Part shown: positions 44,215 through 54,530 of the stretch, piece by piece
Numbering within the stretch: the first letter of the stretch is position 1
How the letters are laid out: each line of letters begins with the position of its first letter
Assembly (NCBI GenBank): GCA_036924085.1
Contig: JAVGWX010000019.1
Location: forward strand, 4,430,141 to 4,494,140
Reading direction: 5' to 3'
DNA from: Ariolimax columbianus
Lineage: Eukaryota; Mollusca; Gastropoda; Stylommatophora; Arionidae
DNA: 64,000 nt
Notes under the pieces: model-generated
Told to the model about the DNA's origin: nothing
The model's input: the letters and a program-made list of their open reading frames with translations, nothing else
Databases searched by the model: none
Translations under genes and position numbers: made by a program

Positions 44215-44578
44215 TATAAAAGCTGTAATTTAATCACTGCGGAAGACCAACAAGGGACTCGTTTCAAAGCTCCACTTTCCTGGAGAGATTAAGAGACAAC
44301 ACCAAGCTTAGTCACTGAAAGCATTCCATTGAGGTCCTAAGTCAAACTAGCAGTACCCGAGCAGAAGATGAGATGGAACTGTACCATATGGAAGAAACAG
44401 CAGCCGCTTAATAATTGAAGGTTCTCGCCCTTTACGCACATCTCGCCTGCCTCACAATCCTGGCCCATTCTCCACCCCCTGGGGTGTCCTCTGAAGATCT
44501 TATTCGAAGGTCATGCATTGATCTAGGAAAGTCCTGTGTTATGACGTGTAAGGCTTAGAATGTATTTACGGTCTGCTG
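44215..44578. other. No recognisable feature
   Basis: Unique-looking sequence right of the mariner element. Confidence 0.4.
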
Positions 44579-44589
44579 GTTATATACAC

Positions 44590-44862
44590 CTCTCTATGTT
44601 CGTTATGGAGTGGGTTTGAAAGTGAGAGAATGTATCAGATAGTGAGGGAGGCAGTGAATGAATGAGGTTTGGTGTGTGAGAGAGAGAGAGAGAGAGAGTG
44701 GGTGAGTCCGTTAGTTTGAGTAAGTGAGCAAGAATGAGTTTTAGTGAGTAAGTTTGTGCCATCCGTGAGTTTGTGCCATCAGTGAATTTGAGTAAGTTAC
44801 TGATTTTTAGTGTGAATTAGTTAGTAAATGAATGAATTAGCGAATTAGTGAGTGAAGACAAT
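44590..44862. repeat. Degenerate (GTGA/GAGT) tract
   Basis: GTGAGTGA/AGTGAATGA simple sequence with a GA run (44680-44698). It runs into the 5' edge of the LINE remnant at about 44866. A similar tract begins just after that remnant ends. Confidence 0.85.
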
Positions 44863-44865
44863 CAG

Positions 44866-45990
44866 CAGTAACAATTGTATTATGTGTTTGTTGATTTCAA
44901 GAAGGCGTTCGATAGGGTGTGGCATAAAGCGCAATGGGCAACCACGAGGGGGTATAACATTAACGCAAATATTATCCATGTCCTTGAACATCTGTATGAG
45001 AAGACGTCCAGCGCAGTTCTTGTGAATGACAGACGGGTGGACTGGTTTCACACATCGGTCGGTGTGAGACTGGGTTGTACACTCTTCCCACGGGTGGACT
45101 GGTTTCACACATCGGTCGGTGTGAGACTGGGTTGTACACTCTTCCCACGGGTGGACTGGTTTCACACATCGGTCGGTGTGAGACTGGGTTGTACACTCTT
45201 CCCAACACTTGTCAATACATTCCTTGAGGGAATTATGAGTGCAGAGGCAGGGGACAGAACGATTACCAACCTTCGTTTTGCAGATGACATCGACGGGTTG
45301 GCAGGCACAGAGTTGGTCAGAAAGCTCGATGAAACAGCTCTTGGCTATGGTATGAAGATTAACGCTAGAAAGACAAACCATGACCAACAACGCTCAGGGT
45401 TTCAAGAGACGAGTAAAAGCTAATGGCCGGGAACTTGAAGTGGTTGACCGTTTTAAATATCTGGGTTCGATTGTCAGTGATGAAAGATCAAAATGTGAGG
45501 TGTTGGTCAGAAAAGCACAGACAATAGCGGCGCTTGCGTAGCTTAATCAAATCTGGCAAGATAAACAGCCATATGCACGAAGATCAAATTAATACGTACA
45601 TTGGATCTGTCAATGTTCCTCTATGCTTGTGAGACAATTACCTTGGAGATGAGATGTATCAAAAGACTTCTAAACGTCACGTACAAAGATCGAGTTACAT
45701 ATGAGGAAATACGAGATAGGTCCTTTTGAAGACCTCTCGGCAACGGTCAAAAGAGGGAAACTCGCTTGGTATGGGCACAAATCGAGATCAAATGGTCTTG
45801 TAAATACGATCGTGTACGGAAAGGTGCAAGGCAGACGACGAAGAGGTGGGAGGACAACATAAAAGATTGGACCAATCTCCGACCAGAGGAGGCACAGACC
45901 GCTGACAGAGAGGGGTGTGGGGTTGTGAGGATGTCTTCATGTGTGCCCCAACGACCTCACCTGTTACGGGATGACCTGGCCTGAAGTCAA
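44866..45990 (+). pseudogene. LINE reverse transcriptase remnant with triplicated motif
   Basis: The open frame from 44875 begins YYVFVDFKKAFDRVWHKAQW, the RT motif with the first catalytic Asp (DFKKAFD). It continues HVLEHLYEKTSSAVLVND, then three copies of RVDWFHTSVGVRLGCTLFP, then TLVNTFLEGIM and LRFADDIDGLAG with the catalytic FADD pair at about 45280. The single-copy form of the repeated segment is the usual FxTxVGVRQGCxLSPTLFN RT motif. After a frame change near 45400 come GRELEVVDRFKYLGSIVSDE, KRGKLAWYGH, GRRRRGGRT, and the tail with NLRPEEAQTADREGCGVV and RMSSCVPQRP. The 5' part (endonuclease, RT fingers) is missing, and stops interrupt 45500-45760. Confidence 0.88.
45038..45208 (+). 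repeat. 57-bp in-frame triplication inside the RT palm
   Basis: Three perfect copies of cgggtggactggtttcacac, atcggtcggtgtgagactgg, gttgtacactcttccca. Length is 57 bp, so 19 residues are added per copy without a frame change. Confidence 0.95.
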
Positions 45991-45999
45991 TGATTTACT

Positions 46000-46576
46000 T
46001 TGAGTGAACAAGTCGTCAATCAGGTTAACTGCATGACTGTTTGAGTGAGTGAATGAATGACTGAATGTGTCAATCAGTCATATTGAGTAAATGAATTGGT
46101 GAATGAATAGTGGAATGAGTCAATGAATTTGAATGACTGCCTGAGGCAATCAATCATTCAATTTGCGTGAATGAGTGAGAGAATATGTCGGTTAGTCAGT
46201 ATGAGTGTGAGTGAGTGGGTATGGGAATGAGTCAGTCTAAATGAACGAATAATTGAAGGAATCAGTCTTTTTGAGTGAGTGAGTTCGTTTTAATGAGTGA
46301 GTGAGGGCGTGAGCTAGTGAATGAGCGGGTGACTGACAGAATGAATACATGACTGAGTCAATTAATGCGTTACTGGGTCAAAGAATGCGTGACTGTGTAA
46401 ATTAATGCGTGATTGAGCTAGTGAGTGAGTGAGCCAGTGAGTGAGTGAATTAAGTCAGTTGAGTGAGTGAGTGAGTGAGTGAGTGAGTGAGTGTGTGAGT
46501 GAGTGAGTGAGTGAGTGTGTGAGTGAGTGAGTAAGTGAGTGAGTGAGTGAGTAAGTGAGTGAGTGAGTGAGTATTA
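46000..46576. repeat. (GTGA)n array with diverged left half
   Basis: GTGAGTGAGTGA is pure from about 46455 to 46573. To the left it grades into GAATGAGT/ GACTGAGTCAAT variants. Confidence 0.93.
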
Positions 46577-46865
46577 CTACATCGTCTACACGATTAGTGC
46601 GTTTTGCCAATTGCTCATCTGATGAACGAAAAAAATACAAACTTGCAGCCAAGGCTTGCCCCAGCCCGGGCCCATGCCCTTCTGTGAGACATATGCTACC
46701 AGGGCCAGGTAGATGACGGCAGTCGAGCAAGGTCATGGAATGTGCTAAGTGATGCACGAGGAGGAAGGAGAAGTTAGGTAAGTGAGAGACAAAGAGACAT
46801 CCAAGAGACTTCAGGCTGCGTCTATCTCACTGAACATATGGTCAGTCCGTCGAGCCCTCCTAACA
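46577..46865. other. No recognisable feature
   Basis: Short unique-looking sequence. Confidence 0.4.
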
Positions 46866-46867
46866 GC

Positions 46868-47062
46868 ATTTTCATGATAGCCTTCTCGTGACAGCCTTCA
46901 GCTGACAGCTTTCTCCTGACGGCTTTCTGCTCACAGCTTTCTCTTGGCAGCCTTCTCCTACTAGCTTTCTCCTGACAGCTTTTTCCTAGCAGCTTTCGCC
47001 TGACAACAGATTTCTCCTACCAGCTTTCTCATGATAGCCTGGCAGCTTTCACTTGACAGCCT
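46868..47062. repeat. 16-17 bp array, CTTTCTCCTGACAGCTT
   Basis: About eleven diverged units of CTTTCTCCTGACAGCTT. Confidence 0.85.
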
Positions 47063-47449
47063 CCAGTATCGTCATGTGTATTGTATCTGAAGCACATTCT
47101 CACAGTGTGTGGCGGAATTATCAGACATCCACGTGGTATGGGGGCGAGGGTGTGAGACATCTTTTAAGCATGATGTAAAAGGACAAGTAAAAGGAGGCTG
47201 AAAAGGGTTGTGGATGGGGTTAGCAACTTTATTCTGAAATGATTACTTTCTGAAACTACCACTGGAAGAGCTTAAATGCGTGCTTTGATACAGGCTCCCT
47301 GTACGGTGGCCAGCTCCAGTAGTAACTGCATACTTCGTAAAGACCGAAAAAGGAGACAAGAAGACGAATAGCGGTTAGAAGGCTAGTCTTTGTTCACTGT
47401 GGAGCTGAAGATAGGGCGAACTTACTGACATCTGTCATCGGTTCTTCAC
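47063..47449. other. No recognisable feature
   Basis: Unique-looking. CATGATGTAAAAGGACAAGT and GATACAGGCTCCCTGTA weakly recall 34326-34345 and 34173-34192, perhaps an old shared repeat. Confidence 0.35.
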
Positions 47450-47530
47450 TGGCTGTTTGCGTCAAGGTCAGCGAACCAGAGCTGCCACAGATCGTATTTT
47501 ACCTTTAAATTAAGGTCCCGGAAACAGACC
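47450..47530 (+). mobile_element. Ancient fragment of the GAA-tailed retroposon
   Basis: GCGTCAAGGTCAGCGAACC then AGAGCTGCCACAGATC matches the consensus GCGTCAGGGCCAGCGAACC then AGAGCTGCCAAGACCC. Similarity fades after about 40 bp. Confidence 0.5.
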
Positions 47531-47865
47531 TAGAGGGAAGACAGACCGGGTTTCCAAAATTGGAGTGCGGAAATTGGGTGTCTGGCAGAATGTTGCTGAT
47601 ACCGCAGCCTCGCTGTGAACTACAAGGTTCCTTCTAGGACGAATGAAGAACCATTAGAAGAAATTTCATGTCTCAACATGCTCCAGTTCAACAAACTGTA
47701 AATTGGTACCTGCCTTACACTTAACGAATGCAGGATTCAAAGGAACAGAAAGCGTAACCCCCAAGTCAGAAAATGCAAGTGACCTTGAGCGATCGAGACT
47801 CGAACATTTTCCCCCTGGTGGCCGTGTTCGTTGTGGGGTTACTAAAACAACTGAGCATCTGCGTG

Positions 47866-47925
47866 ACACAACGGTTAGGGCGCTTTTCGTCCACGGAACA
47901 ACGAGCTCGATGCCCTTTATTGACA
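47866..47925 (+). mobile_element. Possible tRNA-like SINE head
   Basis: GTGACACAACGGTTAGGGCG resembles an A box. GAGCTCGATGCCC, 40 bp further, resembles a degenerate B box. The spacing fits a tRNA. No body, tail or duplication was found. Confidence 0.35.
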
Positions 47926-47999
47926 CGATCTAGTAAACTGTCAATATAAAACTGACTGACAGGCAGGGGAAATCCAGGTCCTGAGAACTGGAGTTGGTC

Positions 48000-48520
48000 A
48001 GTCTTCTAAGAGAAACCATAGGGGTAGTCAGGACTTGCAAGGGCTTTTCAGGGCTAGTCAGAGCTTGTCAGGGCTTGTCGGGGCTTGTCGGGGATTGTTG
48101 GTGCTTGTCAGGGCTTGTCATGGCTTGTCAGAGCTTGTCGAGGCTTGTCAGAGCTTGCAAGGGCTTGTCAGGGCTAGTCAGAGATAGTTAAGGCTTGTCA
48201 TGGCTAGTCAAGGCTTGTTAGGACTAGTCAAGACTTGTCAGAACTAGTCAGGGCTTGTCAGGACTAGTCAAGGCTTGTTAGGACTAGTCAAGGCTTTTCA
48301 GGACTAGTCAGGGCTTGTCAGAACTAGTCAAGGCTTGTCAGGACAAGTCTAGGCTTGTCAGAACTAGTCAAGTCGGGTCAACACTTGTCAGAACTAGTCA
48401 AGACTAGTTAAGGCTTGTCAGAACTACTCAAGTCAGGTCAAGGCTTGTCAGAACTAGTCAAGGCTTATCAGAACTAGTCAAGGCTAGTCAAGGCTTGTCG
48501 GGGCTAGTCAGTACAATCAA
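48000..48520. repeat. 10-bp array, AGGCTTGTCA / GAACTAGTCA
   Basis: About 50 units of a 10-mer ending in TAGTCA or TTGTCA. The dominant 20-bp higher unit is AGGCTTGTCAGAACTAGTCA. It ends about 15 bp before the LINE copy at 48545. Confidence 0.95.
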
Positions 48521-48532
48521 GTGGCTAACATT

Positions 48533-48544
48533 TGATCCCTCACC
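48533..48544. repeat. Left target-site duplication of the short LINE copy
   Basis: TGATCCCTCACC is repeated exactly at 48820-48831. Confidence 0.9.
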
Positions 48545-48819
48545 AGACTTCGCACTGGCCACAACAGACTGAGGTACCACCTATTCAACAAATTGAAGAT
48601 AGGGTGTACCGACGAATGCCCGTGCGGTACTGGTAAAATTACCACTGAACATCTGCTGCAGAACTGCCCGACATACGAGGATCAGAGAGAGCAGATGTGG
48701 CCATTACTAGTGGAACTGCAAGACAAGCTCTATGGCAGTGGCGAGAGCCTCAGGATGACCGCCGCTTTTTTCGAAAAAATAATGCTTACTGTCTGACTGT
48801 GTACGCAGAAGAAGAAGAA
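48545..48819 (+). mobile_element. 275-bp 5'-truncated copy of the RNase H LINE
   Basis: Over 90% identical to 27107-27377 of the longer copy. It encodes RLRTGHNRLRYHLFNKLKIG, the Cys/His knuckle CPCGTGKITTEHLLQNCP and the ORF end SLRMTAAFFEKIM, followed by a (GAA)4 tail. In this copy the knuckle reads CPCGTG where the 27-kb copy has CPCVTG. A perfect 12-bp target-site duplication shows a standard LINE insertion with strong 5' truncation. Confidence 0.95.
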
Positions 48820-48902
48820 TGATCCCTCACCCCCACCCCCAATCAGTGTCTGTGACACAGTTATCTGTTACTGGATGTAGTACCCCGCGCTGCCTAGGAT
48901 AA

Positions 48903-48903
<1 letters not shown>

Positions 48904-48972
<69 letters not shown>
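48904..48972. repeat. (AT)n microsatellite
   Basis: About 34 AT units. Can form a hairpin. Confidence 0.97.
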
Positions 48973-48975
<3 letters not shown>

Positions 48976-49429
48976 CGTGTAGGGCCTCTTTCCCTGCAGT
49001 CCTCTTCGCTTTCACATCCCCACTGCCCTCACTACAAGTCCCCTTAAGGTCGGACATGTAACACGATATTTCAAGTCGTGCCCTTCTGGCCCTACCCCGG
49101 TTAGCCAACCTATTCCCCGCCCCTGATGAGCTACACCCATCCCTCCCGCTTGTCAACTTCCCCCCCCCCTCTCTCCAAAAAAAACTCTCCACCCATCCAT
49201 CGCTTCCCCCATCCCACCTACTCAACAACTATTTTTTTCACTCCTCTAATTCTACTCCCCCCCCCCCCCAGTCCACCTCTCTGACCATGCGAAACAGGAG
49301 CAGGTTCTATGTATCAAGCAGAGAAAGCCACAAGAAATCACATGCGCATATAAAATGCGCATTACACACCCAGCAAAGAAAATTGGGTCACCTGCAGTCA
49401 AGGAAATTTGCTAATTGGGTCATCGTTCA
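48973..49429. other. No recognisable gene
   Basis: C-rich in the middle (49150-49270) and otherwise unique-looking. Confidence 0.4.
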
Positions 49430-49545
49430 TCGGTCTATAATAAATTGGATGCACATAGCCTTTAGAGCAAGGTGATGTAAATGTAACTGGTTGTATGCAG
49501 ACTCTGCAGGGTCTTCTAAACCAGTATAAAGACGTTAAGTTAAGT
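49430..49545 (+). mobile_element. 3' end of a CR1/L2-like LINE (truncated copy)
   Basis: ATTGGATGCACATAGCC, TTTAGAGCAAGGTGATGTAA, ACTGGTTGTATGCAGACTCT, GCAGGGTCTTCTAAACCAG and TATAAAGACGTTAAG match 59775-59880 with about 90% identity. Only the last coding bases and the 3' UTR are included. It ends in a TTAAG-type repeat. Confidence 0.8.
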
Positions 49546-49599
49546 TGAGTTATAGTCCATCTTTTAATTCATAAACAAGTTCCGAAGCAATTTTCTACA

Positions 49600-49690
49600 A
49601 AACTGCAAGTCAGGTCCAAACGATTGTCCGCATGTCAGATCCAAATGATTGTCTGCATGTCAGACCCAAACGATTGTCCGCATGCAACCT
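49600..49690. repeat. 27-bp tandem repeat, three copies
   Basis: Unit caggtccaaacgattgtccg plus catgt(ca), three units. Confidence 0.88.
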
Positions 49691-50222
49691 TAGAATATCC
49701 ATGAAGTTAAGTAAACATTTTTTTCTTTAAGAAATTTGATGAATTTTGAAACATGTATTCATTAGGCTATATTAAAAACAACCTCACTGAATTGGACATA
49801 TTTTTAACACCTATACGGTATTCAGTCACGCTGTTTTAAAAATAGATGTTTTGCCATTCAACTTTATTGCCTTAAAAACATATTCATGATCATCCCGTGC
49901 CGCAATTAGACATTTTGTTGAATGCTGGGAACAACCAAGGTCATTCATGCGAAACTGTCGTTCATCATAGGTGAATCCCGATATCATGGTTTGTGGGGTC
50001 GTTATTGTGACATATAGTTGCTTTTTCAAAAGTCATATTGATAGCAATTTCACAATGAGTTTGATGTGTACATTTATAACAATGCAGAAGGTTACCATTT
50101 TCCCATAAAAGTGTTTCCGTAAGGAATCTAAGATGGGTCATTTATATTGTTATATTCATGGCCCAGAGAAAGGATCGCAATTGACGCTTGGTCTGGATAG
50201 ATCATCCTTTAACCGTTGGATT
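49691..50222. other. No recognisable feature
   Basis: AT-rich unique-looking sequence. Confidence 0.4.
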
Positions 50223-50224
50223 TG

Positions 50225-50925
50225 ACAGGACTCAGTGCACTCAAATCAAGCCAGGTAGGAGATTGGACAGGACTCAGAGTGCACTCAAATCAAGCCAGGT
50301 AGGAGATTGGACACGACTCAGTGCACTCAAATCAAGCCAGGTAGGAGATTGGACACGACTCAGTGCACTCAAATCAAGCCAGGTAGGAGATTGGACAGGA
50401 CTCAGAGTGCACTCAAATCAAGCCAGGTAGGAGATTGGACACGACTCAGTGCACTCAAATCAAGCCAGGTAGGAGATTGGACAGGACTCAGAGTGCACTC
50501 AAATTGGACACGACTCAGTGCACTCAAATCAAGCCAGGTAGGAGATTGGACACGACTCAGTGCACTCAAATCAAGCCAGGCAGGAGATTGGACACGACTC
50601 AGTGCACTCAAATCAAGCCAGGTAGGAGATTGGACAGGACTCAGTGCACTCAAATCAAGCCAGGTAGGAGATTGGACACGACTCAGTGCACTCAAATCAA
50701 GCCAGGTAGGAGATTGGACACGACTCAGTGCACTCAAATCAAGCCAGGTAGGAGATTGGACAGGACTCAGTGCACTCAGATCAAGCCAGGTAGGAGATTG
50801 GACACGACTCAGAGTGCACTCAAATCAAGCCAGGTAGGAGATTGGACACGACTCAGAGTGCACTCAAATCAAGCCAGGTAGGAGATTGGACACGACTCAG
50901 AGTGCACTCAAATCAAGTCAGGTAG
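50225..50925. repeat. 42/44-bp tandem repeat, about 17 copies, joined to a transposase
   Basis: Unit gattggacacgactcagtgc, actcaaatcaagccaggtag, ga (42 bp), with a CAGAG insertion form of 44 bp. One unit (50495-50505) has a 30-bp deletion. The last unit runs in frame (QIKSGR) into the transposase peptide TRTVDDFDRDVIKREI, so the array may contain element coding sequence. Confidence 0.94.
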
Positions 50926-51980
50926 GACAAGAACAGTTGATGATTTCGACAGAGATGTCATAAAACGGGAGATATTGAAACTTGACGAAAAATCAACTTG
51001 TTACTCTGCTGAAATTAAAATAACATTGCAATCCGACTGCAGTTTTGAAATTTCCAAAAGTACTCTTTGGAAAATTGAATGAGCCGCAGGCTTTACATTC
51101 ATGAAAACTTCAGGCGAGATGACTATTATATGTGAAAAGCCACATTTGATTGCTGCCCGAAGCAAATACCTGAGACAGGATCGTGAACGGCGTAGGTAAG
51201 ACTATGATATTGTATACTTAGATGAATCCTGGGTCAATGCTCACCACACCTATGGTAAAGAACGGCAATCAGTTGACGGGGAACAGAATAGACAAATTCC
51301 AAGCAGCAAAGGACAGCACATTATACTAAAGTATGCCGGAAGCAGTGAAAACGGACTGTTTATGACGCTCAACTGATTTTCCAAACAGAAAGTACCGACT
51401 GTAGAGACTACCACACTAAAATGAATGGACAAATTGTCAGACATTGGATGACGAATGAGCTGCTTCCAATTCTGGATAGACCGCCATGTCTAGTAATGGA
51501 TAATGCATCCTATCACATTGCAGTATCAGAGAAAGACAAAGTACCAACTGCATCAAATTTAAAAGCTCAAATTAGGACATGGCTAGATAAGGAAAAAGAG
51601 AATTTCGACGACACGTATTTGAAGCCAGAATTGTTGCAGCTTGTGAAAAAGACAAATAAGACAAAGGTGTATCATATTGACAAAATCATTGAAGAGTACG
51701 GCCACACTTCTCTGAGACTACCTGCACATCATGGACATCTAAACCCTGTAGAGCTTGTGTGGGTTAAAGTTAAAGGACAAGTTACCGAACGGGACATTTA
51801 AAATGTGTGATGATGAAGTGCTGACACGTGATAACCTTTCAAAAATAGACATTCAGTTCTAGAATAAGTGTGTGGAACATGTGCTCCGGGAAGAGGTACA
51901 GTACTGGCAACAAGATGGATTACAATTTGTTCAGCAAGTAACAATTATCAACCTCTTTGAATCGACTGATTCGAATGATT
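50926..51980 (+). pseudogene. DDE transposase pseudogene (Tc1/mariner-like superfamily)
   Basis: Cut-and-paste transposase relic. In order on the plus strand: RTRTVDDFDRDVIKREILKL (start of the DNA-binding region); SFEISKSTLWKIE (HTH); KPHLIAARSKYLRQDRERRR; IVYLDESWVNAHHTYGKERQ with the first catalytic Asp at about 51220; SSKGQHIILKYAG; from 51421 MNGQIVRHWMTNELLPILDR; CLVMDNASYHIAVSEKDKVP with the second catalytic Asp at about 51500; TKVYHIDKIIEEYGHTSLRL; PAHHGHLNPVELVWVKVKGQ with the catalytic Glu at about 51750; and a C-terminal EHVLREEVQYWQQDGLQF at about 51880. At least five in-frame stops (near 51080, 51198, 51375 and elsewhere) disable it. The middle portion is open for 126 codons. No terminal inverted repeats were found. 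Confidence 0.9.
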
Positions 51981-53118
51981 AATATCATCTTTTGGAGACA
52001 AACTGATTAGCAGACCTGGATAAATAAGCGTATGTTTATCAAAACAATTAGATGTACATACAATGACAACAAATACATTGCAATATTCAAATGCGTTACA
52101 CAACATAAAATTAGCTGCGCAGTTGATACAACCTCGGTGTCTAATGGTGATCGAAGAGATGTACTAACTGTTGCATATTGGTGTCATTTTTACGATTGTG
52201 CATAAACGGCAAGGCAAGCAATCAATCGATCTATCAAGACATTAAGGCGATACGCATACGAACAGAATGCTGAGAAATTCAGCTGCGTACTGTAAAATCT
52301 TACATGTAATGCCATTTCTTTGCAATGGTCCAAAAAGATCAAAAGAATCCGCCGATGTGCTAATGTCTTAACATCTATGGACTAAATAATATCAATGTTT
52401 AAGCGTCATGGATATTTTAAGGCTGCATGCGAAAACCCATTTGGATGTGGCATGCAGTTTTGTAGAAAATTACCTCGGACCTTGTTCATGAATTAAAAGA
52501 CGAACTATAGTCTTTGCTGCCTTGGTTAACAAAATTAAAAGTGTTGGACATAATTTATCTTTCATTATCTAGAGATAGAAGTGAAGTGTGCAAAAGTCAT
52601 GTGACCAGTACTGCTGTAACGGGCACAAAAAGCACGGAACTATGCACAATTTGGTTGAGATTGATAGACCGGTTTGTAATGGGATTATGGGAAAAAACAG
52701 ACCGACAGACGTTCAGTTTTATATGTAGATATATATATATATATAAGGTAAAGAACAAAACTATCATGACGACGTGTTTACATCCATTGCTGAGACGAAT
52801 CAGAATGATTTATTGGACTGAGGAATAAAGATCGCTTGTCGGTGCAGTTGCCACGCAGTGAGCAGGATTTATATTGTAAAGAATATTTTTTTATTATAAA
52901 CTGTGCCCTAACGAAGTTTTGAACGTGTGTCCCTTGGTCAGAGGACATAACTCAAACCGCTCGTCCAACCGATCTTCATGTTTCGCTGAATCTTTTTGTC
53001 AATTTTTTTTGCTCCAGCCGGCGAATACAGCTACAGCTACAGCTGTCCTCCTTTAGAGATCCTGCGCTAAAGCATTGCGGGTTTGAGCAGCTGTCGAATA
53101 ACATGCCCCAGTCTGTGC
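51981..53118. other. No recognisable gene (1.1 kb)
   Basis: AT-rich, with a short (TA)n at 52732-52745. The GAGGAATAAAGATCGCTTGTC at 52821 loosely recalls GAGGAATAAAAGCCGCTTTTC at 41480, so an old interspersed repeat may be present. Confidence 0.35.
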
Positions 53119-53119
53119 T

Positions 53120-53202
53120 AGCGAGGTGTGGCATCAGGTGAGAGGCCAGGCTGGCTGGCTAGCTAGGTGTGGCATCAGGTGAGAGGCCAGGCTGAACGTG
53201 CA
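53120..53202. repeat. 37-bp duplication
   Basis: gctaggtgtggcatcaggtg followed by agaggccaggctg, twice. Confidence 0.9.
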
Positions 53203-53490
53203 CCCCTTCCCCTACCCCACCAGGTGTGTCACAGTCACACATACCTATCTGTCAGGTCGTAGCATCCCTTACCTTGTGGATGTACATATCAGAACATATC
53301 TACAAGTTTGACGAGCCAGGTAAACAATGCTTGCCAGGCGTGAGCATAGTTTTACTAATACGCTCGGTCGTGCCTTCAGTAACATTCCTGAGTAAGACAT
53401 CCTTGACCTTTCACTGACATTCTACACTCCTCTTCGTTCACCTTTCATCGCATCTCTCTATTTCTGTCATATCTACATTTCTTCAATTTG

Positions 53491-53502
53491 ATCTCTCCTC
53501 TT
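53491..53502. repeat. Left target-site duplication of SINE copy 2
   Basis: ATCTCTCCTCTT here and ATCTGTCCTCTT at 53762-53773 (11 of 12 match). Confidence 0.82.
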
Positions 53503-53761
53503 GGGGACGGCGTGGGCTAGTGGTTAAGTAACAGGGCTCACAACTCGAAGGTGCTAGGTTCGATCCCCATCACAGCACCTGCCGTTACCCCGGGGAAGCA
53601 AACCTTTAGAAAATGCAGGAGGAAGCAAACCCTTACATAAAAAGAATGCTGAAGTCGAATGCACCGGGCCTACAGGCGCAAAATAAAAACTACAGTGCAA
53701 CGCATACCGTCTTGGAGAATAGAGAAATAAGGCGAACGCCAAAAAAACACACAAAAACACA
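53503..53761 (+). mobile_element. tRNA-derived SINE, copy 2 (complete)
   Basis: Same family as 5919-6170, about 90% identical. A box in GGGCTAGTGGTTAAG and B box GGTTCGATCCC are kept. The tail is A7 followed by CACACAAAAACAC. A 12-bp duplication with one mismatch brackets it. Confidence 0.92.
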
Positions 53762-53773
53762 ATCTGTCCTCTT

Positions 53774-54164
53774 CAACCAAAAGTTTATTTCATCCTCTCC
53801 TCCTTAGCACTCCTCCTTTCATCTTTCCCCATACTGCTCCCCAATCCCCTAAAATGCCCCATTCTGGTCACTTCTTATGTCCTGTCTTTTGTCCTTCAAC
53901 ATGTCCTTTCTCTTCTCCTCTCAAATGCCCTCAATTTATTTCTGAATATCTATTCTGCAGATATATTTCTTCTTCAGACTGGTTCCTGAATACTGAAACC
54001 TTCCAGGCACGCCGTAAAACGCGACCGGAGAGAGTTGTACATGGAGTTAGCACGCGATAAGGTAAAGCGTTTGTTATATAAACCACCTTCCCAATGTCGC
54101 ATAAAGTGATATGATGCACGTTTCCTGCAAGCAGGCCAGATACAGTGGTTGCACTTTTCATCGA
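53774..54164. other. No recognisable feature
   Basis: Pyrimidine-rich left half, otherwise unique-looking. Confidence 0.4.
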
Positions 54165-54445
54165 ATAGAGAGAGGCAGAGAGAGAGAGGTGGATGGGATG
54201 GGAGGCGAGCAGGGAGGGAGAGAGAGAGGGGGCGAGATGGGGGGGGGCGCAGATAGGCAGAGAGAGGGGAGACGGGATGGGGGGGGCAGATAGGCAGAGA
54301 GAGAGAGAGGTGGATGGGATGGGAGGCGAGCAGGGAGGGAGAGATAGAGGAGGCGGGATTGGGGGGGGGGGGCGCAGATAGGCAGAGAGAGGGGAGACGG
54401 GATGGGGGGGGGCAGAGAGGCAGAGAGAGAGGGGGGGGGTCATAG
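54165..54445. repeat. GA/G-rich array with ~120-bp higher unit
   Basis: The block GAGGTGGATGGGATGGGAGG to GGGGGGCAGATAGGCAGAGA occurs twice (from about 54186 and about 54308). G runs of 7-10 vary between copies. Confidence 0.88.
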
Positions 54446-54489
54446 GATGGATTTCATTATACACATGCGTGGATGCGCGTGGCGTATGT

Positions 54490-54530
54490 GTATGAGTGTG
54501 TGTGTGTGTGTGTGTGTATATGTATATACA
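54490..54530. repeat. (GT)n/(TA) microsatellite
   Basis: GTGTGTGTGT followed by ATATGTATATAC. Confidence 0.92.
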
